Origin: Enterococcus lacertideformus
GTDB taxonomy: Bacteria; Bacillota; Bacilli; Lactobacillales; Enterococcaceae
Direction of reading: 5' to 3'
Assembly: GCA_015680865.1 (NCBI GenBank)
Contig: JADAKE010000017.1
Location: 1 to 64,000, forward strand
DNA length: 64,000 nt
Shown: positions 35,015 through 43,584 of the stretch, piece by piece
Layout of the letters: the number at the start of each line of letters is the position of its first letter
Numbering within the stretch: the first letter of the stretch is position 1
The notes under the pieces: generated by a model
Told to the model about the DNA's origin: nothing
What the model saw: only the letters and a program-made list of their open reading frames with translations
The model's database searches: none
Made by a program: the position numbers and the translations under genes

Positions 35015-35332
35015 TTATAAAGATCGAAGTAGTCGCAATTTTTCTCGATAGTCATCCGAATCACTCTTCCTCATCCATTCTAAAACATCATCACGAAAAT
35101 AGTGTCCCCGAATCCCATACCAACAGGGAGGAAACTCACCAAGTTTTACTAAACGGTTCAGTGTGCTATCACTTATCTGAAATAGTCGCTTTAAATCAGC
35201 GTTTGTTAAAACCAGAGGTAAATGACTAACTGCAAGCAATTTTTCCGTGTAATCTTCCAGTTTTTTTTGTAAAATTGAATAGAACTCTATTTCCAGAGAG
35301 TTAACATTTGTTTTAACTTCCAACTCCATCAC
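35015..35332 (-). CDS. xis: Excisionase (MerR-like winged helix)
   Basis: A 105-residue protein with LVLTNADLKRLFQISDSTLNRLV, a winged-helix DNA-binding motif, and EFPPCWYGIRGHYFRDDVLEWMR, the wing and last helix typical of excisionase/MerR-like proteins of ICEs. It lies directly upstream of the integrase on the same strand, the standard place. It would steer the integrase toward excision. The sequence looks intact. Confidence 0.75.
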   Translation of the reverse strand: MMELEVKTNVNSLEIEFYSILQKKLEDYTEKLLAVSHLPLVLTNADLKRLFQISDSTLNRLVKLGEFPPCWYGIRGHYFRDDVLEWMRKSDSDDYREKLRLLRSL

Positions 35333-35436
35333 CCTTCTCTATCAAATTCAAAACGACCACCACGGTACCCCCTTAAAATTGTAAAAAACCACTCCAGTAC
35401 CCCATCAAAACGGACTAGAAAAGAGGAATTTTTAAT

Positions 35437-35652
35437 ATGAAACAAGGAATTGCAGACATAAAAATAATTAAAGAAATTCTTGAAAAATCTACAGCTAACG
35501 CAATAGCATCTGGAACAGGAATAAATTTGAGTACAGTAAAAAAGCTTAAGAGTGGAGAGAGAGCTGTAGAAAAATTAAATCTTGCCGATGCTATTAAAAT
35601 CACAGAATTTGGCATGAGAAATATGCCAACCAAAATCGAAATATGGAAATAG
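35437..35652 (+). CDS. Small HTH protein, opposite strand to the integrase
   Basis: A 71-residue protein with TANAIASGTGINLSTVKKLK, a helix-turn-helix like those of small phage or ICE regulators. AGAGGAAT stands before the ATG at 35437. It is divergent from xis. A role in controlling xis/int is an inference from position only. The function is otherwise unknown. Confidence 0.5.
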   Translation: MKQGIADIKIIKEILEKSTANAIASGTGINLSTVKKLKSGERAVEKLNLADAIKITEFGMRNMPTKIEIWK

Positions 35653-35767
35653 TAGTTTTCTGATCTATCAGCTGCTTTGCCAAAGCACATAGGAATCTCA
35701 CCTCCCCCCAGTAATGGCGGGCCAATTTGGTTACGGAAGTATCATTATCATAGTCATGATTTTCATA

Positions 35768-36043
35768 TTAAACTTGTCTCTCAAAGGATAACTCTGTCAT
35801 GGCGTAACTAGAAAATCGTAATCTAAATGTACCGATAGATTTACTATGCATTTGTCTACGCATATATTCATCTACGTACATAACCATTCCTTTTTCTTCT
35901 TCATAGACAGGTTTCATGGCTAATCGTGAAATATAATTTCGATATTTTGACAGAACGACGGACATGGCGATTGAATCACCAGAGACTGCGGCTTCAATAG
36001 TAGCTACTGGTATAAACGGTATATATCGTTTATTTTGCTTCAT
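35768..36043 (-). CDS. HTH-domain protein of the Tn916 Orf8 family
   Basis: A 91-residue protein: PVATIEAAVSGDSIAMSVVLSKYRNYI, then YVDEYMRRQM, follow the Orf8 pattern of Tn916 (IxAAVxGDxxAxxxVLxxYxxYI ... VDEYLKRR). These proteins look like the N-terminal part of a sigma-like factor and act with Orf7 in regulating conjugation genes. The ATG at 36043 has GGGTGG before it and overlaps the end of the Orf7-type gene, so they are translated together. It looks intact. Confidence 0.7.
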   Translation of the reverse strand: MKQNKRYIPFIPVATIEAAVSGDSIAMSVVLSKYRNYISRLAMKPVYEEEKGMVMYVDEYMRRQMHSKSIGTFRLRFSSYAMTELSFERQV

Positions 36044-36458
36044 AGTTGCCACCCAAATGCTTTCCTAGCTCTTCCAAGGCCACTTGTCGTTGGTACCAGA
36101 CACTGCCAAGACTTTTCCCAATAATATCGCCAATTTCGCGATCATTGAGACCAATGAAGAAGGACATCAAAATGATTTTTTGTCTTAGACTAGGTAATGC
36201 AGCAATCGCATTTGCCAACTCCTTATTAGAAATAAAGATTTTTATACCTAGGACAATAAAACTACCACTACTATTCAAATTTGGTTCTGAATAATAGAAC
36301 TCTGTACCCAATCCTTTTTGTTCCAATATTTACATTGAGATTTGACGTTGGCGAAATCTAGCATATTTCTTTTGAATATTTAATGCCTCGTTGCGGACTA
36401 CTTTCTTACAAAAACTATCAAACACATGTCGAATGTGGGTTTCCTCTTAGTCGCCCAT
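36030..36458 (-). pseudogene. Sigma-70-like regulator (Tn916 Orf7 type) with two in-frame stops
   Basis: From ATG 36458 after a strong GAGGAGGAG site, the frame reads MGD, TAA (36447-36449), EETHIRHVFDSFCKKVVRNEAL, another TAA (36330-36332), then the main part with ANAIAALPSLRQKIILMSFFIGLNDREIGDIIGKS. The last portion is the sigma-region-4-like helix-turn-helix. Read through it would have 142 residues, as in Tn916 Orf7, which activates the transfer and excision genes. Both stops keep the frame, so this is nonsense decay. With it gone the ICE transfer genes may not be switched on. Confidence 0.8.
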
Positions 36459-36557
36459 AAAATTCTCCTCCTCAAAAAATTCATTCAACTCGTTTTACTT
36501 CTATCCCTTTCCATTATTACTACAATCCGGAAGTGAGCATTTTTCGAAAAAATAAAA

Positions 36558-36588
36558 AGGCTTATAGACAAAAATTGTCTATAAGCCT
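36558..36588 (-). terminator. Terminator at the left end of the cargo
   Basis: AGGCTTATAGACA and TGTCTATAAGCCT form a perfect 13-bp stem; on the minus strand it is followed by TTTTTATTTTTTC. It ends transcription coming from the SDR/OYE genes before the regulatory region. Confidence 0.85.
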
Positions 36589-36693
36589 CACAAACGTTCT
36601 TACTATTAATATCTAATCGACCAATCATTTAAAATTTGCATTCATGAAGATTGGATTCCAAGCTTTATATCGTATAGTTTTTTTCTTAAATAA

Positions 36694-36774
36694 TTAATCA
36701 GGAACTAGTTTGCGGCGTGCTGAATCACCAGTTGCTCCAAATAAAGTGATAATTACACGTGAATCTTGATCCAT
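36694..36774 (-). pseudogene. Glucose-6-phosphate dehydrogenase N-terminal fragment
   Basis: ATG at 36774 (GGAAAAATTGAGT upstream) gives 26 residues with ITLFGATGDSARRKLVPD before a stop. The GATGD-x-ARRKL stretch is the NADP-binding start of Zwf enzymes. Nothing of the remaining protein follows, so this is a captured gene start or a relic. It lies between the SDR gene and the terminator. Confidence 0.6.
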
Positions 36775-36802
36775 ACTCAATTTTTCCTTTCTTAAGCTCA
36801 TC

Positions 36803-37620
36803 TTATGCAGCCTTTTTAATTATTCGATCAAATAAGCGTGTCGGTAATATCATGTGGAAAAAGACTGATGCTTTAGCACCATATCCCACTAAATAGCGAG
36901 TCTTTGGTCTTTCTTTATTCACGGCTTTTACGATTGTTTCTGCAATTAATTTAGGATTTGATAACCGATCTGAAGTATAAGATTTATTCATTCTTTCGGC
37001 TGCTTGATTTGCCTCTTCCTCATAGTCAGTTCCAGTTGAAGACTCTTTAAGGTGTTGTGCCGCAATGATCCCCCAGTCTTGATTCCTCCCGGCTCAACAA
37101 TCACAACATCAATGCCAAAGGGTTTGACTTCCATTAGCAAAGCGTCACTAAAAGCTTCCAAAGCATATTTGGTGGTATGATACCAAGCCCCCATATAGGT
37201 AGTTACTCGTCCTGCTATAGAAGAAATATTGATAATTTTTCCTGTTTTGTTTTTTCGCATGTAGGGTAAAACAAGCTGTACCAACCGTGCTAGTCCAAAT
37301 AAATTAACTTCAAATTGATTTCGTGCCTCTTCAATTGAAACATTTTCAATCACACCATAAGAGCCATAACCAGCATTGTTAATCAAAATATCAATTCGAC
37401 CCGCATCAGCGATAACCTTATCCACCAAATCAACAATAGACGCTTCCTGTGTGATATCAAGTTTCAAGGGAATCAGCCCTTTTTTCTTAAGATAATCCAT
37501 TCGCTCAACTCTGCGGGCAGCGCCATATACACGATAACCTTGCTCCAATAACATTCCCGCCGTTTGATAGCCAATGCCACTTGAAGCACCAGTAATTAAC
37601 ACAACTTGTTCGTTTTTCAT
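36803..37620 (-). pseudogene. Short-chain dehydrogenase/reductase, frameshifted
   Basis: From ATG 37620 (MKNEQVVLITGASSGIG) the protein shows the SDR cofactor loop TGASSGIGYQ, NNAGYGSYG, the catalytic Ser in ISSIAG and YHTTKYALEAF with Tyr and Lys. The frame is lost at about 37080 after VVIVEPGGIKT; a second frame carries IIAAQHLKESS and MNKSYTSDRLSNPKLIAETI to the end at 36803. The intact enzyme would be about 270 residues. GGAGG stands before the start, which lies 15 bases after the old yellow enzyme gene, so the two were co-transcribed. The product as read keeps the active site but loses the C-terminal substrate lobe. Confidence 0.8.
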
Positions 37621-37634
37621 TCTCCTAACCTCCA

Positions 37635-38852
37635 TTACGCTCTTTGCGGCAATAGCATCGATAATCCTTGGGTTTTGAAGGCAAACCACAGAGGTATCCA
37701 AGCATTTTTAGTCCGTTTCACCGGTTTATCTTCTGCAATTCGGACCATTTGCATTTCATAGTAGCTTAAACCAATATAACTGCCAGCTTTTTTATCTAGA
37801 GACTTGATCCCGGTACTTAACATTTCAATATTAATTTCTTTAAATATGCCTTGCTGTGCTCGGTTGGGTAAATCCGGAATCAAAGCAATCGCTCTCGCTA
37901 GCCCCACCATATCCGTTTCGTGATTTAACACAGCCTGTTCCATACCAGCTAATGTACGAAAACCACCCGTGACAATCAACGGTGTATCGATTCCTTTTTT
38001 GGCTTTAGCAGCGTAGTCAGTAAAAAATGCCCCTTGTTTATTACTCCCTTGAACCATGGTATTTTCATAGTTTCCACCTGAAATTTCAATTAAATCTACC
38101 CCAATTTTTGCCATTTTATGAATGACCTCAATCGAGTCTTCTTCGCTAAAGCCACCCGAACGAAAATCAGAAGAATTTATTTTCAAAGCAATCGGATAAT
38201 CCTCGCCGACTTTTGCTCGCATCGCCTGGTACACTTCCACAATGATTCTCATTCTGTTTTCCAAAGAGCCACCATATTGATCCGTACGAACATTAGAGAT
38301 TGGTGATAAAAATTGACTTAGCAAGTAACCGTGAGCCGCATGGATTTCTACCCCGCCAAAACCAGCTTTTTTGACAATTGCTGCTGCATTCGCAAATCGT
38401 TGGATGATTGCTTGAATTTCAACTACTGTCAACGCTCTTGGTTTATTAAAAGCAAAGGCATTTGGTCCTTCAAGAGCTACTGCACTTGGTCCAACCGGTT
38501 CCGGACTTACATGTTTAGGCGATTGTCTTCCTGGATGGTTCAATTGAACCCAAGTTTGTGCACTATTACTTTGACCCGCTTCTGCCCAACGTTTTAAAAT
38601 GTCTAAGTTATGCTCATTCTCAATTACAATATTCCCTTTTTCCCCCAAAGCAGTGGAATCGATCATCACATTACCAGTAATTAATAGTCCCGTGCCACCT
38701 TTTGCCCAATTACGATACAAGTTGACAATAGCTTCTGTAGGACGATAATGTTCATCTCCCATCACTTCACTCATCGCCGATTTTACAAAACGATTTTTCA
38801 AGACAACTCCGTTTTTTAATTTTAATGGTTGAAATAAGATATTTTTTGTCAT
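37635..38852 (-). CDS. Old yellow enzyme-type NADH:flavin oxidoreductase
   Basis: An intact single-domain FMN barrel of about 405 residues. NILFQPLKLKNGVVLKNRFVKSAMSE opens it, and WVQLNHPGRQ, GVEIHAAHGYLLSQFLSP (active-site His pair), YGGSLENRMR and TGGFRTLAGMEQA follow. The C-terminal iron-sulfur half of 2,4-dienoyl-CoA reductases is absent. Such enzymes reduce electrophilic enones, quinones or nitro groups. The ATG at 38852 has GAGGAGAG before it. A 16-bp palindrome (38880-38895) lies 28 bases upstream and is shared with the ArsR and dehydrogenase genes nearby. Confidence 0.85.
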   Translation of the reverse strand: MTKNILFQPLKLKNGVVLKNRFVKSAMSEVMGDEHYRPTEAIVNLYRNWAKGGTGLLITGNVMIDSTALGEKGNIVIENEHNLDILKRWAEAGQSNSAQTWVQLNHPGRQSPKHVSPEPVGPSAVALEGPNAFAFNKPRALTVVEIQAIIQRFANAAAIVKKAGFGGVEIHAAHGYLLSQFLSPISNVRTDQYGGSLENRMRIIVEVYQAMRAKVGEDYPIALKINSSDFRSGGFSEEDSIEVIHKMAKIGVDLIEISGGNYENTMVQGSNKQGAFFTDYAAKAKKGIDTPLIVTGGFRTLAGMEQAVLNHETDMVGLARAIALIPDLPNRAQQGIFKEINIEMLSTGIKSLDKKAGSYIGLSYYEMQMVRIAEDKPVKRTKNAWIPLWFAFKTQGLSMLLPQRA

Positions 38853-38879
38853 TATATATACTCTCCTCATAGTTTTTAC

Positions 38880-38895
38880 GTTTAAACTTTTGAAC
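38880..38895. promoter_or_regulatory. Shared cargo operator, copy 1 (old yellow enzyme)
   Basis: GTTTAA-ACTT-TTGAAC on the plus strand, a near-perfect inverted repeat 28 bases before the old yellow enzyme start. Read on the minus strand it is GTTCAA-AAGT-TTAAAC, nearly the same as copy 3 before the dehydrogenase. Confidence 0.6.
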
Positions 38896-38904
38896 GCTAC
38901 TAGT

Positions 38905-38939
38905 AAAAAATAAAGGCTTATTACTAAGCTTTATTTTTT
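38905..38939 (-). terminator. Terminator overlapping the end of the first arsR gene
   Basis: AAAAAATAAAGGCTTA and TAAGCTTTATTTTTT pair around TTAC with one bulge. It lies at the arsR stop and separates it from the old yellow enzyme promoter. Confidence 0.6.
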
Positions 38940-39235
38940 AAATCTTCTTCTAAAGAATTAGTTAAGGCCTTTAAAAGATCAACAGTCCCCGCCATATCAG
39001 TACTATAGTAACGTTCTGTTCCTACTTGGCTAACTGATAAGATTCCTGCATTTAACATTAATTTCAAATGATGCGAAACAGCAGGTCTTGATAAAGATAG
39101 TTTTTCGGTAATTTGATTCACCGTCATGCGATCCGTTCTGCAAAGCATAACTAAAATTTTCTGTCGATTCTCATCTTGTAACATCGTAAAAATTGGAACA
39201 CCTTTTTTAAATATCTCCAATGTTTGTTCTGCCAT
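38924..39235 (-). CDS. ArsR-family regulator, first copy
   Basis: A 103-residue winged helix: FTMLQDENRQKILVMLCR, then LSLSRPAVSHHLKLMLNAGI and the wing VGTERYYS. The metal-binding ELCVCDL motif of ArsR/SmtB is not there, so a metal is an unlikely signal. It stands between the old yellow enzyme/SDR pair and the divergent dehydrogenase operon, and the 16-bp palindrome appears before all three units. It is the obvious candidate regulator for them. Confidence 0.85.
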   Translation of the reverse strand: MAEQTLEIFKKGVPIFTMLQDENRQKILVMLCRTDRMTVNQITEKLSLSRPAVSHHLKLMLNAGILSVSQVGTERYYSTDMAGTVDLLKALTNSLEEDLKNKA

Positions 39236-39267
39236 TTATCCTTTCATCCCTTTCTAACCTTCTTTAC

Positions 39268-39283
39268 GTTTAAGTTCTTAAAC
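39268..39283. promoter_or_regulatory. Shared cargo operator, copy 2 (first arsR)
   Basis: GTTTAA-GTTC-TTAAAC, a perfect inverted repeat 33 bases before the arsR start, followed by AATTAAAC. A matching stretch TTCTTAAACAATTAAAC is also found before the second arsR. Confidence 0.6.
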
Positions 39284-39668
39284 AATTAAACTCTATTTAT
39301 TATTGTTTGTCAACAATTACTTCTCTGTGCGTTTAAACCAACCAACGTAAAGGTGATAGACACACAAAAATACAAGCTGCTTTATATACCTAGCTAGTAA
39401 AACATCACATCCCTATACTACCCTAATGATACAACGCTAACATCTTTTATTTATCATAGAATTGCTCAAAATTTTAAAACTCGCAAAAATCGACAACTAA
39501 GAAAAAATAAAACTTCAATAATTAAAACTAAGCATTTGCTCAACCTGATTATAGTTTTTAGGGTTTGCCTTATAATTTTCTATGCATCAGTTGAGTAAAT
39601 AAGTTTTAACTGGCAATATTTATTGGTTGACATTTCTAAACTAATGAACTAAACTCGGATGAGCAATC

Positions 39669-39684
39669 GTTCAAAAGATTAAAC
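39669..39684. promoter_or_regulatory. Shared cargo operator, copy 3 (dehydrogenase operon)
   Basis: GTTCAA-AAGA-TTAAAC on the plus strand, 35 bases before the dehydrogenase start, differing from the old yellow enzyme copy (read on its own coding strand) at one position. Confidence 0.6.
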
Positions 39685-39718
39685 TAACGAACCACAAAAC
39701 AAAATGGAGGACCAATAA

Positions 39719-40756
39719 ATGACTAGAAAAATGAAAGCCGCTGTAATTGATACTTATAAACAACCCATACCAAAATTAAAAGAGATGGACATACCAACCG
39801 TTCGCTCCAATGACGTATTAGTCAAAATCGTCGCCGCTAGTATTAACCCAATTGATCTAAAAACAAAAGATGGCGGACTTAAAATGTTACTTAAGTATGA
39901 AATGCCTTTGATTATGGGTAGTGATTTTGCTGGCATTATTACTGAAGTCGGCACAAACGTTTCAAACTATCAGGTAGGAGATGCCGTTTATGGTCGCGTT
40001 CAAAAAGATCGAATTGGTACTTTCGCAGAATACATTGCTGTTGATCAAGGAGCTATTGCTTTGAAACCACAGACCATCAATTTTGAAGAAGCAGCGTCAA
40101 TTCCTCTTGTGGGCTTAACAAGTTACCAAGCTTTACACGATATTATGAAGATCCAACCTGGACAAAAAGTCATGATTCAAGGTGGATCTGGCGGTATTGG
40201 CACAATTGCCATTCAAATAGCCAAATATCTTGGTGCCTATGTTGCCACCACTACTTCTGCTGGTAACTTTGAGTTAGTACGCTCTCTAGGTGCCGATTAT
40301 CCAATTGATTACCGGACAACTAATTTTGCAGAAGTCCTTTCTGATTATGACTACGTGTTCGACACTCGAGGTGGCAAGACACTGGAAGATGCTTTCAAAA
40401 TTGTTAAACCGGGTGGTAAAATTGTCAGCATTGCAGGATTACCTAACAAACGATTTGGTAAGGAATACGGCGTTCCACTATGGAAACAGTTGGCATTTGG
40501 TTTGGTTACGCGAAATCTCACAAAATTGGAAAAGCAAACCGGTACTTCTTATACGTTTCTTTTCATGAAACCCAGTGGCGAACAATTAGATATTTTAGGT
40601 CAGCTAATCGAAACAAAGATTATTAAGCCCGTCATTGATCGTATTGTTCCTTTCACAGAAATTGAGGATGCCCTTACTTACTCAAAATCCGGACAAGCTA
40701 CTGGCAAAATTATTTTACAAATGACAGATGACTCTCAAAAAGTGGTGAGTAAGTAA
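39719..40756 (+). CDS. Quinone-reductase-like NADP-dependent medium-chain dehydrogenase
   Basis: An intact 345-residue enzyme of the zinc-free quinone oxidoreductase group. MKAAVIDTYKQPIPKLKEMDIP, SINPIDLKTKDGGLK, MGSDFAGIITEVG, then the nucleotide loop IQGGSGGIGTIAIQIAKYLG. No structural-zinc cysteines are seen. It would reduce quinones or alpha,beta-unsaturated carbonyls with NADPH. TGGAGG precedes ATG 39719. Its stop overlaps the next start (TAATG), so the next gene is translationally coupled. The shared operator lies upstream. Confidence 0.85.
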   Translation: MTRKMKAAVIDTYKQPIPKLKEMDIPTVRSNDVLVKIVAASINPIDLKTKDGGLKMLLKYEMPLIMGSDFAGIITEVGTNVSNYQVGDAVYGRVQKDRIGTFAEYIAVDQGAIALKPQTINFEEAASIPLVGLTSYQALHDIMKIQPGQKVMIQGGSGGIGTIAIQIAKYLGAYVATTTSAGNFELVRSLGADYPIDYRTTNFAEVLSDYDYVFDTRGGKTLEDAFKIVKPGGKIVSIAGLPNKRFGKEYGVPLWKQLAFGLVTRNLTKLEKQTGTSYTFLFMKPSGEQLDILGQLIETKIIKPVIDRIVPFTEIEDALTYSKSGQATGKIILQMTDDSQKVVSK

Positions 40757-41241
40757 TGGTAAATGTAAGTTTATTATTTCTCTTGGTCTTTGTAGGATTA
40801 ATCGGGTTACGTCGCTCTTCCAAAACGGCACTAACAAAGAGGACCCTATTTTTAGAAATGGTGTTAAACGCGACTTTAAGCTATTTAGCTGCTCTAATAC
40901 TGTGGCTAGGCTATTCTAGCTTCAATTTTACTCATACTAGCGGAACAGTCTGGCTACTTTGGTTACTCATGTTTGTTTGTGGTGTAATCGGAGTACGAAC
41001 GCTTGGCAAGCGCTTGACTTATGCAAACCAGACCGTAATCAATACCACTATTACAATCTTTGACAATGAACTTGCCTATCATGCTTCTGTTTTTTGGAAA
41101 CTAATTGCTGTCATCACAGGAATAACTTTCCTTACCGTGGGGAGTCTTCCTAACTGCTTTATCTTAATTTCCATTAGTTTTACAATGACCGTAGCAATCA
41201 TTATGGAAAGTGCAGTGAAACTATTTCAACTACAAAACTAA
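40756..41241 (+). CDS. Small integral membrane protein of unknown function
   Basis: 161 residues with about four to five hydrophobic segments (VSLLFLLVFVGLIGL, LSYLAALILWLGY, VWLLWLLMFVCGVIG, FWKLIAVITGITFL, and the C-terminal one). No motif is recognised. It is coupled to the dehydrogenase by a TAATG overlap and followed by a nitroreductase, so it belongs to that redox operon. It could anchor or supply a quinone-related function, which is only a guess from the neighbours. Confidence 0.65.
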   Translation: MVNVSLLFLLVFVGLIGLRRSSKTALTKRTLFLEMVLNATLSYLAALILWLGYSSFNFTHTSGTVWLLWLLMFVCGVIGVRTLGKRLTYANQTVINTTITIFDNELAYHASVFWKLIAVITGITFLTVGSLPNCFILISISFTMTVAIIMESAVKLFQLQN

Positions 41242-41295
41242 AATTAGGCTAGTCATTTTTGTATTTTAAATAAACAATTTAAAGGAGTCTTTATT

Positions 41296-42033
41296 ATGGA
41301 CAAACAAAACGAAATGATCAAAACACTGATGAATCACAGCTCAACCCGAACATATACCGATCCAGCAATTGATGAGACTACTAAAAAAACGATTCTTGAT
41401 TGTGCACAAATGGCACCTACTTCCAGCTATTTACAGGCTTACTCGATTATTGAAGTCAACGACGCTCAAAAGAGAGAGTCTTTAAGTACTATTTCAGGCG
41501 GTCAGGAATGGGTGAAAAAAGCACCTTTAGCTCTTGTTTTCTGCGCTGATTTGCACCGTAGCGACACCCTTTTAGAAGTCGCCGATCCTACCGTTTATCA
41601 AAACACAGAACTTTACACCGTTGCGGTAGTAGATGCTTCCCTCGCCGCCCAAAAGGCCTTGATTGCAGCCCAAAGTATGGGATTAGGTGGGATTATCGTG
41701 GGTGGCATCCGAAATGAAATGGAGCAGTTGGCTGCGCTCTTTAATTTGCCAGAAAAAGTAATGCCACTCTTTGTTTTATGTATTGGTTTCCCCGCTGAGC
41801 CGGCTATTACTAAACCTCGCTTACCTCAAGAATTTGTGGTTGGACGCGATTCCTATCCAAATCCAACCACCAGTATTGAAACTTACAATCAAATAGTCAG
41901 TGAATTTTTCAGCCAAGTAACTAACGGTATCGATCACTATAATTGGGTGGAACGTACCAGTCATGCCCTAGATATGAAGCCACGAAACGAGGTTACTGAC
42001 TTCGTGAAAAAAGTCGGCTTATTACAAAAATAG
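41296..42033 (+). CDS. NfsA-type nitroreductase / flavin reductase
   Basis: An intact 245-residue FMN enzyme: MNHSSTRTYTDPAID, APTSSYLQAYSIIEV, AAQSMGLGGIIVGGIRN and FVLCIGFPAEPA follow the NfsA/FRase pattern, with a C-terminal Arg/Lys-rich NADPH-binding part. Two-electron reduction of nitroaromatics and quinones is the usual role. AAAGGAG stands before ATG 41296. It is the third gene of the plus-strand redox operon and is followed by a strong terminator. Confidence 0.85.
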   Translation: MDKQNEMIKTLMNHSSTRTYTDPAIDETTKKTILDCAQMAPTSSYLQAYSIIEVNDAQKRESLSTISGGQEWVKKAPLALVFCADLHRSDTLLEVADPTVYQNTELYTVAVVDASLAAQKALIAAQSMGLGGIIVGGIRNEMEQLAALFNLPEKVMPLFVLCIGFPAEPAITKPRLPQEFVVGRDSYPNPTTSIETYNQIVSEFFSQVTNGIDHYNWVERTSHALDMKPRNEVTDFVKKVGLLQK

Positions 42034-42080
42034 TTGTATAGTATACAGTAAATCCTTAAGTGATAAACATTTTATTAGTT

Positions 42081-42127
42081 AGAAACTACTTTCTATTGTA
42101 ATTAACATAGAGAGTAGTTTCTTTTTT
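42081..42127 (+). terminator. Terminator after the redox operon
   Basis: AGAAACTACTTTCTAT and ATAGAGAGTAGTTTCT pair with one mismatch, followed by TTTTTT. Confidence 0.85.
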
Positions 42128-42182
42128 ATTTCTTTACATTCTTTCAAAAAAAGTAGACAGATTAAATCTATCTACCTTTTAT

Positions 42183-42800
42183 TTAGGAAATCACATATTT
42201 GTAATATGGATTAATTTCTTCATCTAGCTGATCAAACGCTACTTGGATTCGTCGTTCTACCTCAGTTACGCCTTCTTTATTCATTTTTTTGATGTCTGTA
42301 ATATCAATCGAATCTCCGTAACGGATAATAATTGGTTTACGTTTCAATAGTTGACAGAAGGTTATTGGTCCTTGATAAACAGCAGGTACAATTGGTACTT
42401 TTGTTAACTTGGCAATTAGAGCTACACCACCCTTTAAATCTGTTGAATATCTACTACCAGTGGGAAACATCATCAAACTTGTAGTTTTAGATTTGAGGAT
42501 TTTTATTGGTATTTTAATTGTGCTAGGTTTTGGATCTAAACGATTCACAGGAAAAGCATTCCCACGAGTTAAGATAAAGCGTAATACTGGTATTTTAAAA
42601 AGCTCTTCTTTTACCATAAAAGTAAATTCTTTGGGAGAAGCTCCAATAGCTAAATAAATTGAATCCCACCAAGTTCTATTAGGTGCTACTAGAATGTAGT
42701 TTTTACTTAATGGTAACCGATCACTGTTTTGATATAAAGCCTTCCCATTTAAAACAAAAGCAATTAACTGGGCAATTCTGCCAAATAATCTATAAAACAT
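42183..42800 (-). CDS. PlsC-type acyltransferase with catalytic His replaced by Asn
   Basis: 205 residues of the lysophosphatidic-acid acyltransferase family: MVKEELFKIPVLRFIL, RGNAFPVNRLDP (third block), MMFPTGSRYS (second block), KVPIVPAVYQG (fourth block). The first block should be H-x4-D, but the text is APNRTWWDS: Asn (AAT) stands where the catalytic His should be. That residue deprotonates the lipid hydroxyl, so activity is doubtful. The reading frame is intact. It is alone in its unit, between the redox operon and the DJ-1/PfpI gene. A paralogue elsewhere in the genome is likely to be the working enzyme. Confidence 0.75.
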   Translation of the reverse strand: MFYRLFGRIAQLIAFVLNGKALYQNSDRLPLSKNYILVAPNRTWWDSIYLAIGASPKEFTFMVKEELFKIPVLRFILTRGNAFPVNRLDPKPSTIKIPIKILKSKTTSLMMFPTGSRYSTDLKGGVALIAKLTKVPIVPAVYQGPITFCQLLKRKPIIIRYGDSIDITDIKKMNKEGVTEVERRIQVAFDQLDEEINPYYKYVIS

Positions 42801-42827
42801 ATTTCTCTTCCTTTTAAATGACTATAA

Positions 42828-42858
42828 GGGATACCTAGTCTGTAAAAGTAGGTATCCC
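42828..42858 (-). terminator. Perfect hairpin after the DJ-1/PfpI gene
   Basis: GGGATACCTA and TAGGTATCCC form a 10-bp stem with an 11-base loop between the PfpI and plsC genes. There is little T behind it, so it is a weak terminator or an RNA-processing structure. Confidence 0.5.
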
Positions 42859-42898
42859 AAGGTCTGCATATTTTGCAATTTTTTTCTTAATTAACAAT

Positions 42899-43579
42899 CT
42901 ATCCATTCAATTCTTTTAAAAGTAACTTAGCTACGGCACGAACAGAAAAAGGATTCTGTCCTGTAATCAAACGACCATCTTTTACTGCATATTCCTTATA
43001 AGAGCGTTTCTTTGAAAAATGTGCACCACGTTTTTCTGCCTCTTTTTGGTTCAAGAATGGAACTACTGATTTTTTACTAGCAAGAATTTCTTCAGCAGTT
43101 GTGAAACCAGTAATTTTTTTACCTGCAATCAAATAGTTTCCTTGTTTGTCCTTAATATTTAATAAACCTGCCACACCATGACAAACAGAAGTGATATAAC
43201 CATCATTATTATAAATCGCCAAAGCTAGAGCCTGTAACGCATTATCATCAGGAAAATCCCACATGACACCATGTCCGCCAGTATAATATATCGCAACATA
43301 ATCATCTGGATTAACCTCGGATGGAGATAGAGTGTTTTTCAATCCCCGTTCTACAAAATCTTGACTTTCATAAACAGCCATAATTGGTTCGTCCGTATAT
43401 TTCATACTTCTAGGATCTAAAGGAACAAAGCCTCCTTTAGGGCTAACTAAATCCACACCTATGCCATTTTTTTGCATTTCATCAATAAATTCGGCAGCTT
43501 CTCCTAACCACAAGCCAGTAGGATCGTTGGTTCCCTTGTAACGTGTTACATTTGTTTCGACTAGTAATACTTTTCTCAT
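42899..43579 (-). CDS. DJ-1/PfpI-family protein (Hsp31-like)
   Basis: An intact protein of 226 residues. GLWLGEAAEFID carries the conserved Glu, YYTGGHGVMWDFPD and ITSVCHGVAGLLN the nucleophile elbow with Cys-His. This is the class I glutamine-amidotransferase-like group that includes Hsp31 glyoxalases acting on methylglyoxal. Start taken at 43579 (MRKVLLVET), since AGGAGAGGA is too near the first ATG. It overlaps the end of the second arsR gene, so the two are one operon. A defence role against reactive carbonyls fits the rest of the cargo. Confidence 0.8.
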   Translation of the reverse strand: MRKVLLVETNVTRYKGTNDPTGLWLGEAAEFIDEMQKNGIGVDLVSPKGGFVPLDPRSMKYTDEPIMAVYESQDFVERGLKNTLSPSEVNPDDYVAIYYTGGHGVMWDFPDDNALQALALAIYNNDGYITSVCHGVAGLLNIKDKQGNYLIAGKKITGFTTAEEILASKKSVVPFLNQKEAEKRGAHFSKKRSYKEYAVKDGRLITGQNPFSVRAVAKLLLKELNG

Positions 43580-43584
43580 TACTT

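Noticed and set aside
35437..35652. Minus-strand frame 35415-35690 as the real gene
   Set aside because: The plus-strand frame has a ribosome-binding site and a helix-turn-helix; the other has neither.
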